Assembly: GCA_973895155.1 (NCBI GenBank)
Contig: OZ316891.1
Span: 21,700,001-21,764,000 of the forward strand
Reading direction: 5' to 3'
DNA: 64,000 nt
Source: Marsupella aquatica
Lineage: Eukaryota > Marchantiophyta
Part shown: positions 19,721 to 29,188 of the stretch, one piece after another
How the letters are laid out: the number at the start of each line of letters is the position of its first letter
How positions within the stretch are numbered: the stretch's first letter is position 1
Notes under the pieces: generated by a model
Told to the model about the DNA's origin: nothing
What the model saw: only the letters and a program-made list of their open reading frames with translations
Database searches by the model: none
Translations under genes and position numbers: made by a program

Positions 19721-20709
19721 TGAAATTATGGAACTATAATCATCTCTGAACGTGTAATATATTCTAGCGGGAGGATGACATAACCTAGAGGAAAGCCATT
19801 AGCTCTGATGTTTGGCGGTTTCCAACGTCTGTATACGGAAGGTTTAATTACCAAAATCAAACGGTAGAAGATGCGTAACACACACGGAAGTCATAAGTTA
19901 CCGTTGAATGTTACCGTTAAAGACATTTCCTAACATCATATCAATACCTTCCGTACCTTCCGTATCTTCCCCGCTTGCTCTTGTGAAGACTTCTTCCTCC
20001 GACATTCGCGTGGCAAGTCGTACATGCCTTGCAAACATCTATACTGGGTGTACATAAATGTTTTCAAACTTGAGATTGAGGAGTCGACTCTTTGTAGCCA
20101 ACCTATTTTGACTTTAGGCGAAGTCAGGCTTGTGCTGGAGAGGCAGAACTTGAATGGCTTATGAGAGAGATCGAAACTGCCCAATAGGTCGTCGTTCAAT
20201 ATAACGGTTATTCCCTATTTTGTCTTTTTCCAACGGATATTTTAGTTGTTTTATTGAGACTTTGTTGGTTAGCGCCGGGCGCTGGTTCTAGGAAACCGGA
20301 TATTCATTGCTTCATTATGTACGTGCATTGTGGAAGAATGACCTCTTGTTTTATTTAAAATGTGTAAGTTGATTAAATTGTCTACTGTCTTCAAAGCCTC
20401 GAGGATGTGATTTGTCATTTGTTTGTGACGTTACAAGGTCCATTTAATCAACTCCTTTAGATTGGGTTGATTTGGACTCCACGATTGACATGTGCTATGG
20501 TGGGTCCCACTCTAAGGGTCACTATTTGGTGATGAAAATAGATTGATTTGCATGAATGTTTCTTTAGGCACACTCCTAATACCATGTTTTTTATCTTCTA
20601 CAATAAATTGTTGTGTCAATGGAGGATTGATAGTACACTTCATCCATCGGATGGCACAAAATAATTGTTTGTTTTAAACTTTATTGCCCCCCGAAAAATT
20701 ATGCCATTA

Positions 20710-20860
20710 GAGTGGTGGATATGCACCTTAGAGTGGTGGATATGCACGTTATGGTTCAGGCAAAACTGGTAACAGGGACAAGCTTACTAGTAACAGGTAC
20801 AATTTCCTTGTTAACAGAAAATAAACCCCTGGTAACAGGTTTTCTGTTTTCTGTTTTCTG
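20710..20860. repeat. Cluster of CTGGTAACAG-type words
   Basis: CTGGTAACAG, CTAGTAACAG, TTGTTAACAG and CTGGTAACAG occur within about 75 bp, near a direct repeat of TAGAGTGGTGGATATGCACSTTA at 20,709-20,750. Related words occur at 13,040-13,110. The words are near-palindromic (CTGTTAACAG would be perfect). Confidence 0.5.
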
Positions 20861-20889
20861 TCATGGCTATCATACCCATGGTGGGGTGC

Positions 20890-21090
20890 ACGTCCCGGAC
20901 ATCTCTATGTGGAGGCCGTCCAAGACGTCCTCAAGTTTTTTATGCGGGCCGGCGCGAAAGGAGTCGGCCGTCCTTGGTGAAAAATGGGTGCCGTCCCTGT
21001 ATAGAAGCCGTCCAAGCCGGCACCGTCTTCGTGAGGAGGCCGTCCCGGCCGTCCCCGCGAGGAGGCTGTCCAGGCCGTCACCTCGTTTTT
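20890..21090. repeat. GC-rich cluster of GGCCGTCC words
   Basis: In about 200 bp the words GGCCGTCC, AGCCGTCC, TGCCGTCC and close variants occur about nine times with irregular spacing, in DNA much richer in GC than its surroundings. No coding potential. It resembles the short-motif arrays of elements A and B in style, but no associated gene is visible. Confidence 0.6.
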
Positions 21091-21286
21091 GAAGCTCCTT
21101 TCAACTTCTTGTCGTCTTGACGTCTAATATGTAAAAATCAGAGTGACCTTGACGTCTTCCAATGGTATCCTTACCCATTTGAGCTTATACTAACTTAATT
21201 TTTCTTAAAGGGCCTTAAAAAAACTTGAAAATTTTAAAAATTTATGATTTTGATATTTTAACTCTCTTTTTGGAATAATCACCTAA

Positions 21287-22043
21287 TTACAGAACTCGTG
21301 ACGCTTTTCCTGTAACTTTTCCCTGAGCAGCGGCGGGAGCTTCACTATAAAGTTGTGAAGCTGTGTATGTAGGGTCTCTTGCCCCGCCGGTGTCTGGGGG
21401 AAAATGTGGTTCTTGAGGAAGCACCAGACTTATGGCTGCTAGTGTCAATGGTCAAAAGCAAGCTAGAGGGGTACTGAAAGGATCTCCATTTTCTCCACCA
21501 AAAGGACATAGGTCCTTGGTAAAAGCAATCACTAGAGGACAAAAAGACCAAAATGTTACATGGAATGGCCAGGATTGTTTTGGTGAGATTGAAAGGTAAG
21601 ATCTTGCATGCCAAATCTTTGGAAGTGTGTCCACATATTTCGGAATTTAAGAAGAGTGCCCAATCTTTTTGGAAGTGTGCACAATCTTTTTGGAAGTGTG
21701 CCCAACCTTTTTGGGAGTGTGCTCAGCTAAATCTTAATGACATTTATACTCCTTTCACTCTCCTTTTTGAGCTAGTCCTTGGGGACTCCTTTGGTACCCC
21801 TCTAGCTTGCTTTTGACCCAATAGAGAACTTAAGTTAAGACTGATCATGATTACTACTCTAGACTGGGTAGCAGACACCACAAGGAATGGTTCTGTGGAT
21901 GAAAGCACAACATCATAACCCTTTTCTCCATACCTACGGACTATTGCCTCCTTGGCAGCTACCTTGGGTCGAGTTACAAAACAAATATCTTCCAACGAGA
22001 AAGAAACGGGAGGTTCATCGGAGGGAGGTTTGTTGAGATCCAT
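21287..22043 (-). pseudogene. Unknown ORF split by a MITE
   Basis: ATG at 22043 (MDLNKPPSDEPPVSFSLED). The frame runs into the MITE at 21450-21818. Removing the MITE and one CAAT leaves an open frame of about 127 codons ending at TAA 21287-21289. The restored frame suggests coding DNA at the time of insertion. The protein is not recognised; the end is Ala/Pro/Thr-rich. It may be a retroelement or host fragment. Confidence 0.4.
21450..21818. mobile_element. 369-bp MITE, GGTC-family copy 1
   Basis: Ends GGTCAAAAGCAAGCTAGAGG and its reverse complement make a TIR of about 25 bp. The flanks are CAAT (21446-21449 and 21819-21822), a 4-bp target duplication. The interior has repeated units of CTTTTTGGAAGTGTGCCCAA. 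Copies 2-4 are at 43,409, 55,555 and 56,133. Confidence 0.9.
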
Positions 22044-23194
22044 CTCAATACAAGATAAAAATTGTGCAAGCCCAATCCTGCTCGTAAACTATATAAGGGT
22101 ATACAATTGGCTCTATTGAATTTAACATCGCAGTTGCAAATGCTTCTCCAAAGTGAAAAGTCATATGCTGATGCATTATCTATTTTTGAAGTACATGAAT
22201 TCTAATAAAGAAAGGATTAGGGAGAGAAAGAACAGGTACAGTTGGTTTGGGCATTATTGTACTATCAAATATTCCATCCAACTAATATTCATTCTAATGA
22301 CAAGATATAGAATCATTCAACAAAAAAGATCATTCATTCAAACAAATACTAGATGCATTGAGTTAACTCTAAGTATATACATGTAGATGTTTATCTTAAT
22401 AGGTTTATCTTCTTTTGAATGAAAACACTTTCTGAAGGTCCAACGCATACAAATTACCACTGACTGAGTTAAACTCCAAGCCAGCATGCATGCGTGGATC
22501 TACTTCATAAGGATTTCACCCAAAAGGAGCATATGATGTCAAGGCATTGTTGAGCACTTTCCAACTCTTTAGAACTTAATAACCATCTCCTATCAAATGA
22601 TAACACTTTCTGAAGGTCCAACTCATACAAAATATCTCTGGCCGAGCCAAAGCTCTAAGCAAAGTGCATGACTTCATAAGGGTTATATTCATAGAGGAGA
22701 TCATCAAGCCCAATGGATTCTTAAGGCTTCACAACTTAGTTGATGAAAAATGGGGAGTGAGGGGAGAGAGCCTCTCTCCTCTTTATTTATAGTGCTCATA
22801 CCTCAAGCACAAGGATGGAAGCCATGTGTCACACATCCAAGGCAAGTAATTAAGTGTGCTAGTATTGTAGTTACGTGAGTGGAGCAACTCTCGGAGCAAC
22901 TGTACATAGTACACTGTAGCATGCACACTATAGATCATACAATGTAGCATGCATATTGTAGATCGTACACTATAGCATGCACACTATAGATCGTATATTG
23001 TAGCATGCACACTATAGACCGTACACTGTAGCACACACTATAGATCGTATACTATAGCATGCACACTATAGGTTGTGCACTGTAGTATGCACTCTATAGA
23101 CTGTATACTGTAGCATGCACGCTATACACATTCATATAATGCGAGAATTCAAACTACTATCCTATACTACTAAGCTATACTTAGGAGGAACTTA
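22044..23194. other. Non-coding region with a direct repeat
   Basis: No gene supported. CACTTTCTGAAGGTCCAAC followed by CATACAAA occurs twice (about 22,426 and 22,607) in segments of about 180 bp that are partly alike, consistent with degraded retroelement or tandem DNA. A minisatellite occupies 22,905-23,130. Confidence 0.5.
22905..23130. repeat. 28-bp minisatellite, about 8 copies
   Basis: Tandem units like TACACTATAGCATGCACACT followed by ATAGATCG, each with scattered substitutions and a few 2-bp deletions. It lies just downstream (in sense) of the gypsy gag remnant. Confidence 0.85.
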
Positions 23195-23817
23195 CTAAAT
23201 AAAGAATCCCCACGACACTGGGATACACGCCAACTGGTTCTGGTAATAAATGATGAACTTTTGGATATCACCCCTGAAGCTCATCTTTGTTACACATTTC
23301 TGAGCATGTCGCTCCGGGTACTTAGTGATGACATGAGCACGAAGTCCCTCAACCAGGTTTTCCCAAGTTAATGGCAAGGAGAAGTCCTCTTGCAACTTCT
23401 TCCACGACTTGTACCAAGTCAAGGCATAGTTCTTCAGGTAAGGAGCGGCTGCGGTAGCCCAAGTGGAACGCTCAACGCACACTTGGAGATGAATCTTCAT
23501 TGTGGAGAGCCAACTCAAGAACTTTTATCCACTTTGTTCGTAGGCCCCATCGTAAGTTGGAGGAGTCGATAGCTGGTTCACTTGGAACATACTCCATCCA
23601 ACTACCATTCCTCCCTCGGGACGCGTCATACTCTGACTACCCAAACTAAGTAAGTACTTAATCTGGGCCCCATTGTTGTGTTCCAACTGCTCATAAATGA
23701 GTCGTTGGTCTTGAGTCAACGGACCCAAATCATCGTCAGTGGCTGGGCCCTTGTGGGTTGTATGAGGACGGTCCTCCAACTGTCTTTCCTTTGCGGGCCG
23801 CCTGTCCTTAGGTTCTC
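23195..23817 (-). pseudogene. Ty3-gypsy gag fragment (left part)
   Basis: The frame reads LEDRPHTTHKGPATDDD, then NQLSTPPTYDGAYEQSG, then a TAA stop (23522-23524), then KFLSWLSTMKIHLQVC, WATAAAPYLKNYALTWYKSW and FRGDIQKFIIYYQNQL. This is the pattern of a Retrotrans_gag domain, which forms the particle shell. It continues across the CACTA insertion from 33,513 onward (…VSPKST | REPKDRRPAKE…) in one frame once a single TTG is counted. The element is decayed and its downstream protease and RT are not visible here. Confidence 0.65.
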
Positions 23818-23820
23818 TTG

Positions 23821-24320
23821 CACTACAACACTACCGACCCCTTTTGCGAACCCCGTCCCATCGCAACTAACAAAGGACCAAATTATGAAATTCCGGCGTT
23901 TGCAAAACGCTACGCATCGCAACCCTTTCGCATTCTTTGAAACCCACAGCTTCGCAATCGGACTTTTGCAACCCCTTCGCAACACCTTCGCACACTGCGA
24001 AACTTATTTTATCGCACATAAATCACATTTATGTGATCTCGACAGACTCCTTATCGGTTTGCGACGCGCTCTGAACCATAACTTATTTGCGAAGCTGTTG
24101 TCTTGACAATTCCGTTGCCATTCATATGGTATCGCATAACTGCGTCAGTCAGGGTGTCGCACAATTGCGGAACCAAAAGTATCGCAATGTTCCAATACTC
24201 AACATATGGCAAGTTTGCGATAGTATGGCGTTCGCATGTGTTTCGCAAGGATAGTTTGAGGGTTGGGTTTTGTATATTTGGGTTCATAATTGGGTTGGGG
24301 TCTTATACATGAAGATACCA
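23821..24320. repeat. CACTA left subterminal TTGCGAA repeat region
   Basis: After the TIR, about 20 copies of TTTGCGAA / TTCGCAA / ATCGCA words in both orientations crowd 23,838-24,260. Such subterminal repeats are the binding sites of TNPA-type proteins in En/Spm elements. The equivalent right-hand region is 33,010-33,509. Confidence 0.85.
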
Positions 24321-24459
24321 AAGCAAAACTTTATATATGCCAAAAATCCCTGAATGTACAAAAATTAGGGTTTTCTAAACCCCTATGGGGTATCACATAC
24401 CAAGACACTGTCCTTTGACTAATCCATATGCCATATGGAGTGAACTACATCTGCATCCT

Positions 24460-26519
24460 CTAGAATGGAGCCCGCCTACTCCTCTTTGCTGGCCTCTTCC
24501 CCTTGTCCTTCTTGCTTTGGGCGGGACGAGCTGGACGGGAGGGGGGTGGTGGTGGTGGTGGCGGTGGTGGTGGTGCCTGCTGCTCCTCCCCATCTGGCTC
24601 ATCCTCATCATCCTCATCATCCTCATCATCATCCTCCTGGTCTCCTGGTGTGCTAGGTGTGGCAGCACTCCCTGCCCCTCTGGACCCACTCGTGGTGGCC
24701 CCGGTAGTGTCCCCATCATCAGCGCCACTATCCTCCTCACTGCTATCCTCACTCCCCTCCTGCTCCTCCTTATCCTGCTTCCATGTCACAAGGTTAATTC
24801 GGGTTTAGGGTTAATAGGAAAAATGTATAAACCTTATAAATGGAATGGGTGCGGGTTTAGAAAGGGTACTACAAATCACTCACACTAGCCAACTCTGCAT
24901 CAACCAACTCAAAGAGATGTCTGGCCCCATGCTCTGCCCCTATCTCCATCTCCTTTGTTGTTATCTTGCGGCGGTACCTCTTATACTACCACAAAAAAAT
25001 GAAACACCAAAACATAAGGGGCCCGGGTTAGTAACTAAGGGTACTTAAGGAAAAAAGGAATCCTAAAAAGGCTAAAAAGGGTACCCTAACCAGAAAAAAA
25101 CCCCATTACCCTAACAAACATTTATCACTCGACACTAAACGTTTTTCAAAATGAAACAAGCTTTGCGAAACTCCCACCTCCGCAAATTCAAATATATTTA
25201 AGTTTGCGAAATAGACTGCGAATCGGATTGCTTCGCAATGGCTTCGCAAACCTTACGGGAAAAAGGTTATAATAGAGTTTGCAAAACAATTGCGAGGCAA
25301 CCCGCTTCGCAATTGTTTCGCAAACTGTGCTTTTAAAAAAATCCGAGAAATGGCTAAGGCACGCAATGTGTCAGGGTGACCTAAAACGAAAGGGGAGGCC
25401 ATAAGGGGTAAAGCAGAGGTCTGCGAGGGGCATTGCAGGCAAGCAAACAACAATTGAAGGCGAAGGAAAAGAAGCAGGGGAGGAGGGGAGAGGACTCACG
25501 AAGGTTGCTTTCAGGCCGGGAAGTCCACCTTGCCCCATCTTGTGTGTGGTCTTGGGGCGTTTGCTGACTCGATCTGCTGCAAGGATGAACTTCTGGGGTG
25601 GTGTCCCCACTTCATCCATGATGTGCTGCAGCTGAGAGACCTTCTCAGCCAATGCCTTGAGGTCTTTGTCTGACTTCCCGGCCTGAAGTGCCTTGGCCTC
25701 CTTCTCCTTCCAGAATTGGAGGTCCTTGGCTGCTTTCAGCTGCACCTCGACCTTATAGAACGCGTTCCACACATCCTCTGTGAATTGCACTGGCCTCCTC
25801 ACGTTCCTGTACTCCTGCAAGCTTGCCAGGTAGGCCCTCACCTTCCTCCTATCATGGTATCGTGCTTGAGACATTGAATTTGAAATTCTATCTGCAAGCC
25901 ACTGGTCATCAATCTCTGCTCCATTTCTGAATGAATCTTTGACCTGAGTCATTACTTTCCTCTGCTCTGCTCTGCTTAGTTTCCCCCACTCAACACCTCG
26001 TGCAAAGCTAGTCCTCACAGCAAGCCTGATAGTGCTCTTTGCCCCAGTGTAGGCCAACTCAGTAGGAATGCCCTCAACCAAGGCAATCAATGGCAGCTTC
26101 TTCCTCTCTTCCTCCTTTTTCCGCTACGCCTCACGTTGTGCTCGAATCTCATCTCGTTCCTCCCTTCTCCTCTTCTTTTCGAGGGCTGTAGGAGAGAGTA
26201 CTCCTGCCTTAGCCCTCTCCTCCTTCTTTCGTTTCTTCTCTCTGGCCTTCTCCTCAGCTGTAGCCTTTGCCTCTTTCTCCCTCTGAGGCTGCCTTGCTGC
26301 AACCCCGGTTTGCAAAGCTTGCCCTAGAATTGCACTCAAGGAAGCAATCCCAGCTGGTGTACTCAAATCCAAATGGCTCAGCTGTGTGGCATTGAGATGC
26401 TCGGCCATCAAATTCGTCCATTGATTACTCTCCTCATTCCTGTTCCCTCCATTGCCATTGCCACTCCCACTCCCACTTGCCCCTGCCCCATCCCCTCCAC
26501 GCCCTCCACTAGAATCCAT
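24460..26519 (-). pseudogene. CACTA tnpA-like accessory protein gene
   Basis: Exon model: 26519-25500, 24979-24884, 24774-24460. The start MDSSGGRGGDGAGASGS is Gly-rich. An Ala/Lys/Glu coiled-coil-like stretch (EKARKERE type) follows, broken by one TAG (26124-26126). A domain with WGKLSRAEQRKVMTQVKDSF and VRAYLASLQEYRNVRRPVQF then DEVGTPPQKFILAAD resembles plant En/Spm-type 'Ptta' proteins. The last exon is acidic, then polyproline, then a basic tail (KKDKGKRPAKRSRR) that suits nuclear entry. Expected role: binding the subterminal repeats and assisting transposition. The first intron (25,499-24,980) carries a further cluster of TTGCGAA words. Confidence 0.6.
25130..25340. repeat. Internal TTGCGAA cluster in the tnpA intron
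   Basis: At least eight TTTGCGAA / TTCGCAA words within about 200 bp, in the intron between tnpA-like exons, well away from the element ends. A second internal cluster is at 26,600-26,880, upstream of the tnpA start. Confidence 0.8.
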
Positions 26520-27885
26520 AGCTATCCAACACCAAGCGCGCGCAAGCTCTCCTCCTGCCCTCCCTCACTTCAAAAAACGTCGAATGGGCCTCGTAACCTG
26601 GCGGGAAGGTCCGAATGCCCAGACAAAACACATTTGCGACGCAGTCCGCATCGCAATTTGCGAATCAGCCCGCTTCACAACTAGTATCTCAACTTTCCAA
26701 AACCAATGCGAAACCACACGCTTCGCAAAGCCTTCGCAAAGCTGCAGAGACGCAAAAAAACACTCTCGGGCTCTGTTTTTCCGAAGCTGTTGCGAAACAT
26801 TTTGCTTCGCAAATAATGTGACCAAATTCTGAAGCAGGTTGCGAAGCAGGTCGGTTCTCAATATCGTGGCAATTCCTGGCGAATTATTTTTTCACATTCT
26901 TTCCCTCCTCCTTTTGTTTAGGCCATGTAAGTTATACTATGCCCTTTTGTGTAATTAAGAAATTCTGCCGTTTCAAATCCCGGCGTTTGTTAGGGTTGGG
27001 TCTTGGATGAAGCTGGTTTTTTTAGGGGTTAAAAACGAGATTACCAGTCAAACCTTCCGTTTTTTAAGCTATACATGGTGTGGGTGTAGGCTAATTTTGA
27101 TAAGAGTTGGGTTTTGGTTTAAAATTAATAAGTGAGGAAAGGGTTTAGGATTAAAGTTGGGTTTGGGTTTAGGGTTTAAGTCTTTAATTTTGGGTTTAAG
27201 CAGGGTTTGCATTTATGGTTGTAGGCTTTTAGGGTTCAAGCAAGGGTTTAGGGTTTAAAACAAAAGAGAGGAAGGGGATTGGGAGTGAGGGTCTAGGTTT
27301 TTGTAATAGGTCAGAGGTTTGGGGGTGATGGTTTGGAAAAGGCAAAGCAAGGTTAGATGAGATTAATGTTTTAGTTGTTTTACCATGGGTTTTATGGGTT
27401 TTAATGGGTTTTATGGATCTTTTGGGTTTTAATGGTTTTTCCATGGGTTTTATGCTAACAAAGGAGGAGGAGCTATGACAACTTGCAGAGTGCGGCACTT
27501 TTGCATGAATTGATACTAGCTAATGCGTATGCATCGTGAGAGCCCGGGCATCTGGAGGTATGGACTAAAATAGATGGGTCTAGTTAGGCTTATTCATGTA
27601 ATTAAAATTTTTGGTTCCCACTATCTATAAAGAGGACATGTATGTAAGGTGTTCGCTTTGTGTACTTGCAGCTTTTCTCATACTTCCAGATTCGGTTCAT
27701 TATTTTAGAGCCACAAGACCTATTGGCACCGCCGAGCCTGGGTCTCAGAAAGGTATTTTTTAGTGTTCCTTTTGTGTTTGGTTTCATGTCATCATTACTT
27801 GAGAACTTACATTTGTCCAGCTTGATATTGTGATGTTATTTGGTAATAACCCCTAACTTGCAAATTATACATCTTTGTAGGGGCA
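26520..27885. other. CACTA internal region between divergent genes
   Basis: 26,600-26,880 holds a dense TTGCGAA/TTCGCAA cluster on both strands, probably the promoter side of the tnpA-like gene. 26,990-27,250 is rich in GGGTTTAGGG-like words. 27,330-27,470 has GTTTTAATGG / CATGGGTTTTAT repeats. No gene is supported before 27,886. Confidence 0.5.
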
Positions 27886-28996
27886 ATGTCTTCATCTTCT
27901 GAGATCTCCACCACAGATTCTTCCTCCTCCAATGAAGATATACCACCTCCTCCTCAACCTCACACGACTGCACCTCCTCCTCGTGGTCCACCCCGTCAGC
28001 TTTGCCAATGTGCCAAATGCGTGGGTTAGGTTTCCCAAAAGTCCTATATATGCACCCAACATATTGAGAGATATGGACGTTACGGACGTCATACAACAGG
28101 GGCTTCCTCATCCCATGTGGTAAGTGTTTACGCCTTAGTTTCTACCCTATTTCCACATCGCAATGGTGAAGGTTTTTAATTTCACACCTCTTGTTGTTTG
28201 TTTTGTTTTGGTTTGGGTGGAATAGGTATCTAGTAGGCCTAGACCTGCGGCATCAGCACCTTATGTCCCATCACAAGGTGTTCTAGATGCTATAGGCAAT
28301 GCATTCTCACAAGCCTTGGGTCTAGCAACAGCCCCCTCCAGTCCTAGGGCAGTTGGGGGTGAGCCTGTTGTCCCAAGAGGGAGAAAGCGTTCCAAGAGAC
28401 GGCCCCGAGGGGATACTGATTTGTACAAGGCAGTGGTTACCGGTAGGTGGGGTGATTGTGAGTTTACTGGCAGATGTGTTCCTATCATCAAGGACTGGGA
28501 TCCCCAGACTCTTGGTTTGACACAAGAGCTTTCCTATGGTGAGGAGGTAGAGGTTTGGGGAAGACGTTGGGTTATCAAACCTTCCACACTTGGGGATAGA
28601 CATGGCTATGGAGTTTTTTCTTGTGAAGGCATCATTGTGGATACCGAGAGTGGTAGTGGTGGACGCGGTCGAGAAGGACCTACGTTGTTTCCTTATGGTG
28701 GACCCATCTACAAGAGAAGACATTGGAACATGATCCTTGCACAATATCCTGAGTGGAAGACTTATGCCTTGGAGTTAGATACTTTTGATGGAAACACTAG
28801 GAGGTATAGTGAGCAGCGGGTGATAGATGGGGACCCCATACGAACTGGGAATATAGCTGGTTTCATAAACAGTACTGTGGGGACTCGCCCCAAGCGTAGG
28901 CAAAATTGTGAGTGGGTTTTCATTGAGGGTCCTCCACCAGCCCCTTATGGCCAGACATATCATCATGACTCACCATTGTCTGGTTGTAGCTACTAG
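27886..28996 (+). pseudogene. SET-domain ORF captured in or native to the CACTA element
   Basis: Exons 27886-28119 and 28226-28996 join in frame at GTAAGT and GGAATAG. Exon 1 has a Ser-rich lead, polyproline and a CQCAKCVG cysteine motif like the start of tnp2 proteins. It carries TAG at 28027-28029, then HIERYGRYGRH. Exon 2 has the SET pattern: STLGDRHGYGVFSCEGI, FPYGGPIYKRRHWN, TYALELD, then IRTGNIAGFINS and QNCEWVFIE. These match the G-x-G strand, the Y-G-G motif and the pseudoknot N-I-A-x-F-I-N-S…N-C of SET lysine methyltransferases, although H and C of the usual NHSC are replaced. The ORF stops before the tnp2 catalytic exon. Confidence 0.6.
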
Positions 28997-29188
28997 GACC
29001 ATTCACTCAGGTGATGAGTTGTTTACTCACTATGTGTGGGATTAGAAAATGACCATACACATGGCGTTTGGCCACATTTTGTATTTACACCAGTACCGAT
29101 ATTATTTCATGTTTGCACACCCCCATATATTCTTCTACATGTTGTAACTATTTGCTTTGTAACTTTCAATTGTTTGCATTGTTTTTAG

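Larger units (their letters stand above)
13460..20283. repeat. Dispersed palindrome family AGCGCCNGGCGCT of element B
   Basis: A 13-bp palindrome with a free centre. Copies: 13460-13472, 13583-13595, 13685-13697, 14804-14816, 14910-14922, 16705-16717, 18864-18876 and 20271-20283; half sites are near 13,345 and 16,798. Several are followed by AGCCAAA or TAACCAAA. Two lie exactly inside the introns of the ParB/methyltransferase-like gene (16825-16648 and 18932-18810) and the rest are in flanking non-coding DNA; none is in an exon. None was seen in element A. Confidence 0.85.
13340..20290. mobile_element. Element B: second ParB-methyltransferase-bearing unit, decayed
   Basis: Defined by the spread of its own palindrome AGCGCCNGGCGCT (13,460 to 20,283) around a minus-strand ParB/methyltransferase-like gene (15,371-19,720). 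No transposase is visible in the unit. An hAT-like insertion and in-frame stops indicate decay. Termini are not resolved. The organisation parallels element A, but there is no obvious DNA similarity, so it appears to be a distant family member rather than a copy. Confidence 0.45.
19721..21286. other. Upstream region of gene B and following non-coding DNA
   Basis: A minus-strand frame at 19,936-20,199 could be a 5' exon but has no recognisable domain. One palindrome is at 20271-20283. From 20,300 to 20,700 I see AT-rich DNA with no features. Two motif clusters follow (20,710-20,860 and 20,890-21,090, annotated separately), then AT-rich DNA. Confidence 0.4.

Noticed and set aside
22905-23130. 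CRISPR-like array
   Set aside because: Units abut without unique spacers and the context is a eukaryotic repeat; it is a minisatellite.
24385-24888. Plus-strand frames rich in Trp/Gly/Leu over the polyproline region
   Set aside because: Antisense of the acidic and polyproline tail of the CACTA tnpA-like gene.
26990-27250. GGGTTTAGGG-like words as an interstitial telomere
   Set aside because: Irregular and mixed with other GGGTTT words; no regular TTTAGGG tandem array.
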